Shown here: piece after piece, positions 46,077 to 58,747 of the stretch
Numbering within the stretch: position 1 is the first letter of the stretch
Layout of the letters: each line of letters begins with the position of its first letter
Origin: Nannochloropsis oceanica
Taxonomy: Eukaryota > Sar > Eustigmatophyceae > Eustigmatales > Monodopsidaceae
Length of the DNA: 64,000 nucleotides
Assembly (NCBI GenBank): GCA_004519485.1
Contig: CP038109.1
Span: forward strand, 334,001-398,000
Direction: 5' to 3'
Made by a program: the position numbers and the translations under genes
Notes under the pieces: generated by a model
Told to the model about the DNA's origin: nothing
Seen by the model: the letters and a program-made list of their open reading frames with translations, nothing else
Databases searched by the model: none

Positions 46077-48091
46077 CTACACCGTCATATTCTCCTTCAT
46101 CACCTCCTCCTCCTCCTCTAGTTTCAGACCAGTAAACCGTTGCGACTCATCACACAACCTCGATACCACCTGCTTGATGTACGGGAAAGTCAACCCCGCT
46201 CTCTCCACCAATTTGGCCTTCATTTTCCTCAACTTAGTTTTCGGCTTCAAGAACCTATCAACTGTTTTCAACCGTGTCTCCCACCGATTTGCTACCCCCC
46301 CCTGCAACACCCTGGAGGTAGTATCCTTAGTACTCTCGAACCTCGTCAGTGTCTCCCTCGAGTAAGCCAACAAGACATCGCACAAAGCATCTTCGGTCGT
46401 CACGTCGTGGGCCTCCATCAAAACCGTCGTCGGGAAAGCAGTCAGCAAAATCAATAGCCTCGCCACGGCCCACGCCCATATCTCTTTGTGTAGCTCCTCT
46501 CCACAATTCGCCCAATTGATCAGCTCGTGATCCCCTGGAGGGGTGTAAGCATTGGAGACTTTATCCCCACCCGCATCCGCAGAACCATCTCCACCCGCAG
46601 CGCTTGCCGCTTGCATGGGCTGTCTCAAGCAAAGGGTCAGAAACGCCAAGGTAGTATGGCTCCCATTTACCAACAAAAACTTCCTCTGCGTGAAGTACTC
46701 GGCTTGTTCCTGCTTGGAGGGTAGGCGGACATGCTCGCCCGAGAAGGGAGGGGGCAATTGCCGCGGATCCCTAGTAATCTTATGGTGGGTGCTGTCTGCG
46801 CTATCGGGCATCACCACCATCTCACCCTCATATGGCTCACAAGCCACTTCGACCCTCAATTCTCCGATTTTGCGATCAGTACATATTCTATCCACCATCA
46901 CCGTACACACATCCACGCGTCCCGCTAGAGCGTCAGCCACCTCCTCCACCATTTTATGATCGTTCTCAGCCGCGTATAAAATAGGGGCAATGAAGTCAGC
47001 GGGGTTGTCCGCCTCTTCCTGTAATGGTAGCGTAGACAACAGGGGGATAACATCCTTCATGAATGGGCCCAGGCTCATGCTAAATGACGTGGCAGTCCTC
47101 ACAAGAATCTGCAACAAAATCGGGTCTTCTGAGAGTGCGAACAGGTTCGGGCGGCGTTCGTCCCAGTCAGGCAATTCAGTCAGGTCCCTCACCACTATCA
47201 TGTCCTTTAAAACAGTTTCGCCATTCACCATAATATCCATTCGCTTCGTGTCCATCAGTGGTGCCCACGCATCCGACGGACGCTGCAATACCCCCATCGG
47301 GGTTTTGCTTCTAGAAACGGCCGGTATGACAAGGCCCAGCCCAAGCCGGCCCGCACCAATGTGCAGGTGAAACCCTCGTCGACTTTTTTCCTTCCATGTC
47401 CGGTTCTCGCGGGTCACCAACGGCGGAAATCCGATTCCCGCTTCGTACTGCCGCTCGTACACGTATTCGTAATACTCGGCGCTTTCCGGCCAGGACCAGC
47501 TTGCTTCCTCCTCACTATCACTCGCATAGCCCCCATATTTGCCTTGTGTGTCTCCTTCATGATCTTCAGGCAAAGCTTGTCGCCGTGTCATGTAAGGTCC
47601 ACTGTTGCCACCTCTTCTGCTGCTGTAGAGGCGGGTGGAGATGCTACTGCCCCTGGTTTGGGAGGCAGGGAAGGGGCTGACCGAGGGGTCTGTATGAGGA
47701 CAAAGAAAAGAGGAAGGGATGTGAGGGTATAGAAAACCACGATTGTGCTAAAGATTTCGACAGCAGTAATCAAGGCAGTGATCCTGCTGCTGGCGCTGCG
47801 GCTGGTGCTGTACTAGTGTCGTGTCGAATGCAAGGGCGCGGAAGTACGGTTTACAGAGAGAAGACCAATCACAGAGGACGAGGCGAAAATCGCGACCGAA
47901 GGTGAGGGGAAGACGAATCACTTACGCGATAGCAGGGAGAAAGCGGGGGAGAACTTGCCGCTGCTGGTGGGCAATCGGCTGTGCTTTATGCTGGAAGGGG
48001 TGCTGCCCCGGAACAAAAATGCGCTGGCCAGGCCCAGGAGCAGGAGGCCGAAAGGTAGCCGCAGTTTCCATGTGCGCGCGTGAGAATGCAT
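46077..48091 (-). CDS. Mannitol-1-phosphate dehydrogenase-like enzyme, plastid-targeted
   Basis: Two exons (48091-47926, 47689-46077) give 592 aa. Exon 1 encodes a signal peptide with the Phe motif (LPFGLLLLGLASAFLF) and splices in phase to HPSVSPFPASQT, upstream of the long frame. The body has a Rossmann loop (HLHIGAGRLGLGLV), TELPDWDERRPNLFALSED, ILYAAENDHKMVEEVADAL, VMVDRICTDR and KFLLVNGSHTTLA, which holds the KxxxxNxxH catalytic signature of polyol long-chain dehydrogenases. The family reduces fructose-6-phosphate to mannitol-1-phosphate with NADH. An acidic segment after the presequence (YASDSEEEASWSW) and a Gly/Ala/Asp insert near residue 430 are unusual. Similarity is partial, so the true substrate could differ. 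Confidence 0.7.
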
Positions 48092-49455
48092 GTCGGGCGT
48101 CCTTGATATACCCAAGAAATCTGCCGCTAGACAGGGCCCCGAGGGAGGCGCCTTGCGGGTGTTGCCTTGCCCCTTGAGCCTGTGAGTTTATGTATTGGGA
48201 AATGAGAAGGGAGAACACCTGTCAGGAGCCAAACTAATCAAAACAACACAATTTGTACTGGGGGCAAGGGATCCGAAATAAGAAGAACGAAACGATTGCA
48301 TCCAGACGTCCTGGGAAACGCCTGAAGCACAAGCAGGGGAAAGTAAAGGTGCATGCCCCAGATCGTGCCTTGTTCAAGCTGAGTGCAATAGTAATTCCTT
48401 GTGTCCGGTCATAGGAGCGATAGAGAGTTCAAGGGGCCTTCCGTTGTGCCTCCTTAAGGCAAGTTCAGGGTATTTGATGAAGACCACGAAGTTTCTTGTC
48501 ACAACATTCCAGTCGAGGGCGACAAGATGGACCAAATAGGAATATCAGCTATATAGGAGCCATTATTTGTGTGCAAAATTGTACTGACTGAAACGTGATC
48601 GGCCGCAATCGATGACAGTACCTGGAAAGCCAGAGTCCGATCAACTCAACACTTCACGCTTGCGTCGCCCTCTCACGGATTGGACAAGCCAAGCCTACCA
48701 CGCGTAGTCATGAGACTTTTCCCCATGAATGCGAGCGTGGGATTCCCATGGCAGACATGACTTAGTCTAGTATAAAACGCCATGCCTCGCCACAGCCCAT
48801 ACTATTCCTTTTTGGCGCAGGATGTCGTGAAAAGCACAACTTTCTTATGGACTGTATGAGCGGGGAGGAAAACCTGAGAAAAATAGATGCACCCATTCAC
48901 CGAGCGCGTCATGCGGCGTCAAATCGAACACTCAAGCCTAAAACATGCCAATAATTAAGCGCTTCAGGTCCAGCGCCTGGGCTGCAGCAGTGGATATCAC
49001 GAGTGGGCGTGAGTATGGTGGTAAAATGCTCCAAGTCATGATATGTATTTTTGGGTTTCATATGTATAGGTGTCAAGAGAGTGGGAAGAGGCATTGAAAG
49101 CATTCGTTTGGAGTTATTAGGACATGCCATATGAGGGACGGGGCTGTTGAGACTTATCGGTGCATGTCGGATTTTTCCAGGACGGGCATGAATGTGTCGG
49201 AGACGCACAGGCCGAGATGGTTCAAGTGTTCAAGACGTGGGCGCCCTTCCCGTTAGGACGTGATGCTTGTTGTCGGAAAGCTGGGAACCGTGCCATAGAG
49301 AGCCAAAAGAATTTATACGTGTGTTCATTTCATTACTTTCCATGATGCGTAGACTTATCTCCTCGTTTAAGTCGTTAGTTACAAGAATACGAAAAAGTTT
49401 ACGTGCTTGTCTTCTTGATGCTTAAATTCTACCTCGGACCACGGAGATGAGGTCG
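48092..49455. other. Spacer between two minus-strand genes
   Basis: About 1.36 kb. No gene recognised; the sequence is of mixed composition with short frames only. It should contain the promoter of the dehydrogenase gene next to 48,092 and the DnaG 3' UTR next to 49,455. Confidence 0.4.
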
Positions 49456-49758
49456 TCATAATCGGTTCTGAGGGGGGGATCCTCGGTACTGCTGCTGGGC
49501 CTGCGCTTGAGGTGGCAGCTGCTGGGGCTGCTGCTGTTGTAATTGCTGCTGTTGGTATGAGGGGATCCCCGGCCCCCCTGTGCCTGCTCTATCTCCTTCT
49601 CGCATTTCTGAAGGCCACCGCGGCCGTGGCTGGGTCTCGTAGGCTCTTGGTGATAGCATTCCCCCCACGGGTTGTGCCTGCCGATGTTGCTGTTGTTGCT
49701 GCTGCGGTTGCTGCTGCGGCTGCTGCTGCGGCTGCGGCTGCTGATACTGTCGGTAGTA

Positions 49759-49810
<52 letters not shown>

Positions 49811-52719
49811 GGGTAGAACGACATTCCCTGCTGCGGATACGTGGATTGAACGAAAGGGGAAGGTCTTCGCTCGCTCTGCTCGTACTGCTGCTGCAGGTAC
49901 TGCTGATACTGCTGATACTGCTGCAGCTGTTGTTCCTGTTCCTGCGACTGATGCTGCTGTTCGCTGCCATACTGATTGGTCGCCGTTAATCGATCCAAGT
50001 GCGACAACCGCCCCTGCCATCTCTGCGTCTCTTCTTCCACCCGTCGAGCCACAGTGACCTCTACCAAAAACTTCAAGGCACTCCTCAGGATTGCTTGCAG
50101 GTTCTCCGCTGTATGGGGAGTCACCCGGGCAACACTTCGATCAAAGTAGACGAGTAGCTCACGGTACGCCGGGGCCTCCCGTTCGAATTGCTGTTTAAGC
50201 AGACCAATACCATGGCTACCCCCGGAGAAGGCAGCGGGGGAGGGAGGGAAGGACGAAGAGGAGGCGGAATTTGCGAAGACTCGGCGGTCCTCAATGTTCA
50301 TGAGCCAGTCAAACAGCACTTGGTGGGCGTGCGTGGAGAGAATGAGCTCCTGTGGTCGTTGAGGGTGCTGCTGGTAGGAGTGGACGGCAGGATTGCTGTT
50401 GATGTTGCTGGTACTGCTGCTGCCGCCGCCGCTGCTGCTGCTGCCAGCCCACAGGAAATCCCTTACACGCGCAAGTGCCCGGGGGTCAGCAATGAGAAGC
50501 TCGAGAACAGACTGCTCGTAGATGAGGATGGCTTTGTTATCCTCGTCGCCGAAGGAGGAGGAGGTCGAGGGCGAGGAAAAGGAAGAGGAAAAGGAGGAGG
50601 AGGAGGAGGACGGGAGGGACGAGTAAGGGGATGCTGTGGCTGCTTTCGGTGCTGCTGGTGCTTGCAGGGATCGAGGTCTTAATTCGTCATTTTTGAAGCC
50701 GGTACCGTGCACCGGTGCTGGTTGAGAGGTTGGAAAGGACGATGACGGGGACGAGGACGAGAACGAAGAAAATGAGGAAGAAGGGGAAGGGGAATGACGG
50801 ACACCAGCTTGCCGAGTCCATTCGGGAGGATAAGGACTTATCTGCTGCTGCAGCTGTAGCGGTCGGAGCATCCCTGACCGTTGTTGCTGCTGCTGTGGGC
50901 GTGACGGTTGTGAGCGCGAGGGTTGCTGCTGCAACTGCCTTGACTGTAGCGGTGGTTGACTTTGCTGCTGCTGCTTGACGACCTGCTGCTGCTGCTGTCG
51001 TTCCAGCTCCCTCTTCATGAACAAACGGTGTTTCTCATCACATTGCTGGAGCAAGTCATTCGTCACTCTTTCTCTAAGTGCCTCGTTCTCAGGGAAAGCT
51101 TCTTTGGCCAACAAGGAACTCAGGAATGTCCTGTCCGCCTGCTGCGTGGGGGGCAGACGCGCCAAAAAATCAGTCAGCGCCTCACTCCTCTTTGAAAACT
51201 GCGCAGCGTCTGCTCTAGCAATCGTGCTATCGCTGCTGCTGCTGCTGCTGCTGCTGCTTCTCCTCGCTGTATCTCCCTCCCCTGCCATCAAACGACGCGC
51301 ATACCACTCCTTCCAAAGAACCGCAGGCCCCAAGACCTCTTGATGAAATACGACCCCTGCCTGCCCCTTCCCCCACTTCGTCTCATACATCCTCACTAAA
51401 TCCGCAGGGTCCTTGGCTTCTTCTCCTTGGGGAAGTTCAGCGACCTTGACGTGTAGGCCGGCCATTTTCCCTTCTACTTCCAGAGGTAACAACACCTGCA
51501 GACAGGTTCGCTCCGCAGCTTTTCTCCCTGCTGCGTCCCCATCCAGGACCAACACAACAGTTCCACCTGACGACGGCAGAGCATTTCTCAAAGCCTTAAC
51601 ATGATCAACACTTATCGCAGTCCCCATACAAGCCACGGCATTTTTCACATCCGCGCCATGCAAAGCCATCACGTCAAAGTATCCTTCCACCACCACAGCC
51701 ACCCCGTCCTTCCTCATTCTCGCCCTTGCCCTCTCCAGCCCATACAATACATTCTTCTTCTTGAAAATCGGCGTCTCTGGCGTATTAATATACTTCGCAC
51801 TCCTCTCCCCTTCATGTAACAATCTCCCACTGAATCCGACCATCTGCCCTCGGGCGTTACGAATAGGAATGACCAACCTCCCCCCCATCCGATCGGAAGG
51901 CGCCCGATTCGCCTTCATGGCCTCCACGCTCCACGAAGCAAACAAACCGCTTTTTACCAATTCATCCTCCGTCAACTTCAACGGCCTTAAGTGCTGCAGC
52001 AACCCTCCTGCCGTCGCCGGGGAGTAGCCCAGGGTGAACTCATTTGCTAATCGGGCGCTTATCTCTCGTTCCAGCAGGTGCGTGCGGGCCAGCCCACCCG
52101 GCACTTCCCCAAGCATCGATGCGTAATACTCACTCGCGGCTTCCAATGCCTTGTGCAAACGCATGTGACCTTCCTTGATGGCGCCGGATGCCCCGCCGCC
52201 TCCTCCTTTCCATCCTTCCTTGACAATGTCAATACCTCCTTCCTCCGCTAGGTATTCAACTGCTTCCAGGAAAGACATTCCCTCCTTCTCCGACACAAAT
52301 TTAAACACGTCGCCACTTGCCCCACACGAAAAGCAGTGATATACACCTTTCTCGTCACTGACGCTCATGCTGGGGCTATTATCGTCGTGAAAAGGACAGC
52401 ATCCCATCCATTGGCCGTCTCCCTTATCCTCCAAGTCTACATGCTGCTTGACAACGTCAGAAAAAACGACTGAACCACGGACCAACTCCACAACATCCTT
52501 TCCATCGGCAGCAGCGTGGAGGCGGAAGGTTTGTGTTGGTGGAGGAGTGGTGGGCTGGGTGTAAAGGAAGGAGCCGCTGCTGCTACTGCTACTGCATGGC
52601 CTGCCCATAGTAATTGCGTTCGCCGACACGCGTGGTGGCCGCAGTTGGAAGGCCTCGACAGCAGCCACAAGGAGCAGCATCACGCCTAGCAGTAGGTCGT
52701 TTCTTGTCGCTGGCATCAT
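49456..52719 (-). CDS. dnaG: Bacterial-type DNA primase DnaG, plastid-targeted, Gln-rich
   Basis: A single exon; the ATG at 52,719 (MMPATRNDLLLG) gives about 1087 aa. A signal segment (LLLGVMLLLVAAVEAFQL) with Ala-Phe precedes a transit region. The zinc-binding domain is complete (CCPFHDDNSPSM...YHCFSCGASGD, CHC2 type). The RNA-polymerase/TOPRIM core has PIRNARGQMVGFSGR, KKNVLYGLERA, VVVEGYFDVMALHGA (catalytic Glu) and VLVLDGDAAGRKAAE (DxD). The C-terminal half carries Gln/Ser/Pro runs around a helical core (ILIYEQSVLELLIADPRAL, VLFDWLMNIEDRRVF) that may be the helicase-binding part. It should make primers for plastid DNA replication. CTG/CAG runs at 49,755-49,803 encode polyglutamine. Confidence 0.93.
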
Positions 52720-53266
52720 GGTTGTCCTTGTGGCTATCTGCCGTGTCCGCTTCAATGGTTGGGTGGAGGAGACTCGCAGCAAGGAGTGCGTTTCAGGATT
52801 GCGGCATTTCTGGCCCGTGGCTCCCCGCGGGCAAGCTTCCTGTGAATTTAGGCAGAGTTAGGTTGCGCGCAAAGGATGAGTCTGGACTGGTCTTTGATAC
52901 TGGTCATGCAGACAGAACAGTACAACGGCCACGCCACGACGTCAATTCCTCCTGAGTCCTCCGAGTACCAGAGTCATCGCTGCGCTCGCTCACATCACGC
53001 GTGCCTTCATCTTTGTTTCCGAAGGAATGTCTTGACTCAGAACTTGGCCCTCTCCCGGATACGCCCTACATGAGCTGAAGACAGATTTTTTAACACATAC
53101 GAGACGGCGCTTGACGCTGGAGCCGCTCCCTAGCCAGAGTGCGTGGGACACTTTCCAAGGACAAGTAGTCAAAGCAACATCGATTCTGATAGTTTTTGCC
53201 TTTCCCCGCCTGTTCCCCGTACACAGGCACTAAATATCACACGAAGCCTACATTCCACAAGCAAGG
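52720..53266. promoter_or_regulatory. Divergent 5' region between dnaG and clpX
   Basis: About 550 bp between divergent start codons. The upstream open frame of dnaG (to 52,782) begins at a non-ATG codon and is probably leader. Confidence 0.4.
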
Positions 53267-54602
53267 ATGTGGAGGCCAAGTGCCAGCGTCGCCGCTGCCG
53301 CTGCTACCGCCCGCCGCCGCACACGAGGAACTGTCTTGACGCGCTCGACCGGCATCAAATGCTTAAGCAGCAGCACCCCCTCCTCTTCCTCCTCCCCGCC
53401 CTCATCCAACCCCACCACCACCCCGACCGATTTTCGCGTGCTTTCGCCGAAGGAAATCTATCAAGGGCTGGAGGAACATGTTATTGGCCAAGAGGGGGTC
53501 AAGACTGGGCTGAGTGTGTCAGTTCACAATCACTACTTGAGGCTTTACAGCAAGGAACAAGCGCGGCAAGCCACAGAGGCAGCAGCCGCCGCTGCCGAGC
53601 TCCGCAAAGGTTCCTCCTCCTTTTCTTCCTCATCTGCCTCGTCTGTCTCGACATCAGTACGAGATACCGACACAATGACCATCTTTCACAATGGTACCAC
53701 CAGCAACTTGGTTCTATCTGAGCCAGGGGACATGGACACGGCATCCGGTTCTGTCCATCGCTTCCTGCGGGAAGAGATCCTCAACGCCGCCAGTGGCAAT
53801 CCAAGCTCGCTTAACAGTAGCAGCAGTAACAACACTCCAACCGCTCCATCCCTCTCCTCTTCCAATTCCATTCCTCCACCAGCGGCACGAAAAGGGATCA
53901 AAATTCGCCTCAACCAACACGCCCGCCGCCACTCCCGTCCTGCGCCCTCCGTCGAGCCCGTGGAGCTCGAAAAATCAAATATTCTTATGCTGGGTCCCAC
54001 GGGGAGTGGTAAAACCCTTCTGGCCAAAACACTGGCCAAGCTGCTGGATGTGCCCCTTGTCATTGCGGATGCCACTTGTCTGACCTCTGCAGGGTATGTG
54101 GGCGAGGATGTGGAAAGCATGTTGTACAAGCTCTATCAGGCGGCGGGACAAGACATCGAACTGACGGAACGCGGGATTATTTACATCGACGAAATCGACA
54201 AATTGAGCAAGAGGGATAGCGGTTCGGTGAGAGACGTGTCTGGGGAGGGCGTCCAGCAAGCCTTGCTGAAGATGCTCGAAGGGAATGTGGTGAACGTTCC
54301 CAAAGCGGGAGGGAGGAAGAATCCCAAAGGGGAGCATATCCAGATTGATACAACCGACATTCTCTTCATTTGTGGGGGGGCGTTCGCGGGGTTGGAAGAG
54401 GTGATTGCCCGGAGGGTCAGCAAGGCCTCGATTGGGTTCGGGGCGGAGTTGGGGGGGGGCAGGGAGGGAGGGAGGGAGGGAAGGAAGGAGTACCAGGGGG
54501 CCTTGTTCGATAAGGTGGAGCCAGACGATTTGGTCCAGTTTGGAGTGATTCCAGAACTGGTGGGGAGGTTGCCGCAGATAGTGAGTATATATATATATAT
54601 GT

Positions 54603-54633
<31 letters not shown>

Positions 54634-55524
54634 GAGGGACGGAGGGACGGAGGGATGGAGGGACGGAGGGAGAGTGTCCACTACTTAATCACCCCCGCCA
54701 GCTGCCCCCCCCACATGCTTCTCGCATCGTGAAGTTTGTACACTGATCACTCTGTCTTCCCCTCCCTCCCTCCCTCCCTTCCTCCCTCCCTTCCTCCCTC
54801 CCTCCTTCGCAGCTGCACACTCAAGGCCTGACATTGGAACAGATGGTTCAGGTGGTCACCCAGCCCAAGCACGCGCTGATGAAGCAATACGCGTACTTGT
54901 TTGCCATGGAAGATGTCTCCTTCCACGTCACTCCACCGGCCCTTCGACGCATAGCCGCTATGGCCCTGGAGAAAAAAACGGGGGCGAGGGGGCTGAGGTC
55001 CATCTTGGAGTATGCACTGAAGGAGAGCATGTATGTGGTGCCGGACGACGAGGAGGTTAATGCCGTGGTTCTCGACGTGGCGGTAGCGGGAGAGGGAGGG
55101 GAGGGGGGGAAGGCGGTTGGGGAGTTGACGTAAGTAAAGAGCCAGGGGAGGGAGGGAGGGAGGGAGGAAAGGAGGGAGAGAGGGTTTGGCAATAGGTGCT
55201 GAAGGAGAGCGTGGATGCGGACGCTGGGGTTCTGATGGATGTAAAGGAGGAGGGGGGTGAGGCAGAATAAGGGGTGGAGGGAGGGAGAAAGGGAGGGAGG
55301 GCAGGCGAGTCATGTGTGAGATCATGCTTGTGCGTGAGGGCGTCCTGCTCCTCCTTAGTTTCCCAGAAACAACAATTTCAATTTTTGTATCTACTTCCCC
55401 GTGCTTTTCATGCTCGCCTCTCCTTCCCTCCCACCCTCATTCCTTCCTTCCTTCCTTCCCTCCCCCTCTTTCTCTCACACAGAGTCCTGTTACTCCGTGG
55501 CCAAGACATCCTCGAAACGTACCT

Positions 55525-55579
<55 letters not shown>

Positions 55580-55669
55580 GATGAAGAGGCAGCAGCAGCA
55601 GCAGCATCTGGGTCTCTAGCGGGGGGGGGAGGAGGAGAAGAGGAGGTGGGTGAAGTGGCAGCAGCCTAG
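53267..55669 (+). CDS. clpX: ClpX ATPase, mitochondrial, with polyglutamine tail
   Basis: Three exons (53267-54580, 54813-55129, 55483-55669) give about 605 aa. The N-terminus is rich in Arg, Ala and Ser with no hydrophobic signal, fitting a mitochondrial presequence; the Cys4 zinc domain of bacterial ClpX is missing. The AAA+ module has LGPTGSGKT (Walker A), the pore loop [22 protein letters not shown] (Walker B), [15 protein letters not shown], and IGFG, the loop that docks to ClpP. The small domain contains [18 protein letters not shown]. Exon 3 continues into [13 protein letters not shown] then 17 Gln and an Ala/Gly/Glu tail. It unfolds substrates for ClpP. Introns 1 and 2 hold simple repeats, (TA)n(GA)n at 54,585-54,645. 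Confidence 0.92.
55505..55580 (+). repeat. CAG repeat encoding polyglutamine in ClpX
   Basis: About 17 CAG codons in a row in the last exon. Length variation here would change only the tail after the ATPase domain. Confidence 0.9.
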
Positions 55670-56659
55670 GGCCAGGGATGGAAAGAAGGGAGCATGCCCT
55701 GCCGATGCACAACTTAGCGGGAGCAGCAGGTGCCGTGCGATTGGTGGCGAGGAAGGATAAAGAGGAGGAGGAGGAGGAGGAGGAGGAGTGGGTTAGGTAC
55801 GGTAGTGACTGGAGTTGCACCAGATCTGGCTCCAAGGGGAGGGAGGGAAGGAGGGAGGGAAGGAGGGAGGCGAGGAGGGAGGGATTGAGACAAGAACTTG
55901 TATATATGTCGTCACATGAGAGAGGGGAGCTTAGTGGTTATAAATGCCTACGTATGTATGATTGTGAGAGGGAGCGGAGGAAGACGGGAAGGAGGGAGGA
56001 TAAGATAAAAAGTGTGAAATGCGAGGAACGTGCGCGAGGGAAAGAGTGGACGAGATAAGGAAGGGATAGCGTGTGAAGGTCATTACATAGAGGGAAGAGA
56101 ACCAGAGAAATGAAAGGGGGGGGGGGGGAAAGCAAGAGGGGGCAAGCGTATGGAATGGTGTGGGTGTGAGAGAATGTGAGCGGATGTGGGCGGGTTTTAA
56201 GATAGAACCAGCGAACCAGCGAAAGAGAGAAAGAGAAAGCCAGGGAGAGAAACAGGAGATCGATAGTCGTATTTATATTTTGTATATACGGGCCAGAAAT
56301 GCATCCCTCATGGCACAAAAGAAGGAAGAGGGGGAAGGGGAGGGAGACTTTCTCAGTGTCGAGGAGCCTGGGCGAAAAGAAATAGGAAACGAAAGAAGGG
56401 CGATGCGAGAGAGGACACCAACGTCAGATACACCATTCAACCTTTTTTCATCTTGTTGGATCCACGCACAGGAAACGCCACGTCTTCTCTTTTTTCCCAA
56501 GGAAAAGTGTTGCGAGAATCTATTGCTTACCCCCTACTCCAACAACAACTACTACTAACGCCAAGGACTGCGACCTCTGAGTCCTTCACATGTACATACA
56601 TCCATTTATCCACACATACGTACACTCAAATCTCAATTCCACTTCGATTATCTTTCCCG
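55670..56659. other. Purine-rich convergent spacer
   Basis: About 990 bp, dominated by GGGA/AGGA runs on the plus strand (55,830-56,060) and a G run near 56,120. The highest-scoring frames are simple-sequence artefacts. No gene. Confidence 0.5.
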
Positions 56660-58705
56660 TCAGGACAGCATCAACACAACTACTAAAGACACGGCAGTTC
56701 CCAAAAAGGCCCCCGTTTGAATCATAAACGCCGACCACGCAAACCACTCATACGCACCCTCACCTCCTCTCTTCTCTCCTCCTTCTCCTACCTCCCTCCC
56801 GTCCCTTGCCCCCGCACCGGAAACAGCAGCTGCGGCCTTCGTGGCTTCTTCCTCCTCTCCCTCCTTCTCCAATTTCCTTCGCCGGTCAAAGAAAATCGAA
56901 ATGCTCGTAAAAGAAAATGCGAAACTGAACACGGAATTCGCCACTATCACCACCCATCCCCCAAAAGGCAATTCACTTAACGGCGGCTTCGGCGATCGCA
57001 CGGCACAATAAAGCAACCACCCCGCCACCGCCATCGTGAAGAGCCCCAGTCCAAAAATCCGCCCGGTGGGTAAGAAGCTTGTGGCCAGCTTTCCCAAGGG
57101 ATCAGCGCACATAAAACCAACAGTGGAGAGCATCAAAGTGCGGGAAGGGTCGCGATAGCCGCTGCAGGCAAGAGGGAGGATGGAGGGAACCATGCCATAC
57201 GCAAGGGCAGAAAGCAGGCATTGCAAGGTAAAGACTGCTGCGTATGACTCTTTCGTTCGAGATGATTCGCCGGTCGCTCTTCCTGTTGCTGCCGCTGCAG
57301 CGACTCTGTCATCGTCGACGACTACACGGGCAATGAGCGGTTGGTCGTCGTTGTGTCCGTGATGCTGGGTATCACAAAGGGACCCATAGTCCCCCCCTCC
57401 CCCTCCTCCTCCCTCTCCATTCTCCTGCGCAGCCGCCGCCGTTGCCGCTGCCGCTGTTGGCCTTGGCGAGGATATGGACGGAGAGGGGGAGGAAGAGGAA
57501 GCATGGCCGATCGCTTCGTACATTTCCTCCATGTTGATATGCGTCCGGACATAATAAAATGCGCAACAACTCCCCAGGAATACCAGGGACAGCACATTAA
57601 AGTACCTCTCGATGCTCAACCTCGGGTGAAGCGAGCCTGCGTCTGCGGCAAGAGTCAACAGGGCTACCGCCAAGCCGCTCAAACCCGCACCTGCTGTCTG
57701 TATTTGACAACGAAGGTATGATGAAATGAGTGCACGGGGGGGGGGGGATGAGTACAAAAACTTATGAAGCTCTTGCCTCCATTTTCTCCTCTCCCTCCTT
57801 CCCGCCTTGCGTACATGGGCTGACGTGTAGCTCTTGGGAAGAGTTGCAAGGTAGGGGGTGAAGACGACGCCGGTGCTACTGCACACCGCACCTGTGAGAA
57901 AGGCGAGGCTCAGGAGGCCGATACTGTGTAGGTGCTTGTCAATCACGGCTTGCGCGTGCCAGTAGCGGGAGAGGAGAAGAGAGACGGCCAGGCCGGAGAG
58001 AAGGACGATCCAGATGTCCATCTGCGGGTGAATGGGGAAAAAGGAAAGGGCGACAATAAGATTATAGGGTACGCATGTGAGCCTCAGAGGGAGGGGGATA
58101 TCAGCTGAGCATGATTGTCCCTCTTGTTCGCTTATTTAATCTTCTAAGTTGTCAAAGCTTCCCCTGTTTGATTGTAATATCATCACCTCATTCTTACCTC
58201 TTGGGAACGGCGGCTATTGTTGAAACGGCGTTTCTTGTACATGAACAGTAATGGAAAGATGTAGGCAAGCTGCTCTGCAGCCAAAATGAGAACTCCCAGT
58301 TTGTTGCCCTGTAGATGTGAAGGTTTAGATAAGAAGAGGTGGTGATGATATCGGCACGTAGATAATTACGCTTCCTTCTCGAGCAGCCTGTCATTCCCCT
58401 CTGCAGTATCCTCCCTACTGCTCACCTCCGGCAATGTGCGGATAAAGAGCGGCAACTGGCCCCACAAGCCTGTTTTCGGAAAGAGCATTGATATTCGGTG
58501 GTAGCCAAGCGGACAGCGGGCATTTCTCACACCAAGACAAACAACTGTCCCATCGACGATAATATTAAGACTTCACATCTCCTCCTGCCATTGACGACGT
58601 ACCATTGAATAAGATCCACGATGAAAAGCCCCACGCAGCCAAGGCCAAGTGGATGTGTCGTTGGTCCCTGCCGCCTGCGCTGCAAGATGTCTTCGAGCTT
58701 TCCAT
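56660..58705 (-). CDS. SLC52/RFVT-like riboflavin transporter
   Basis: Five exons (58705-58603, 58469-58426, 58308-58198, 58021-57815, 57697-56660) give 500 aa, all in phase. The exon 1-2 join creates ILFNGLWGQLPLFIRTLPE, the SLC52 signature near the first helix, and exon 3 has LILAAEQLAYIFPLL. Later helices match the family (GLLSLAFLTGAVCSSTG, TPYLATLPKSY, GAGLSGLAVALL, LSTVGFMCADPLGKLATSFLP). About ten to eleven hydrophobic segments are visible, with a Gly/Ser/acidic loop in the middle. In animals these carriers move riboflavin across the plasma membrane. The ATG at 58,747 would add 14 residues. The family match is good; substrate is inferred. Confidence 0.82.
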
Positions 58706-58747
58706 CTTGACCAGGCACTGTGCGTGGTGGTAGAGAGTCGGGAACAT

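Noticed and set aside
47588-47773. A 61-aa minus-strand frame (MITAVEIFSTIVV...) ending in TGA that overlaps an ATG by four bases, like a bacterial operon
   Set aside because: A polypyrimidine tract plus CATACAG lies inside it, and the spliced model joins exon 1 to the dehydrogenase in phase. The frame is best seen as intron plus shadow.
55830-56060. Long frames in GGGA-rich DNA after clpX
   Set aside because: Simple-sequence DNA with few stop codons by composition; the frames are artefacts.
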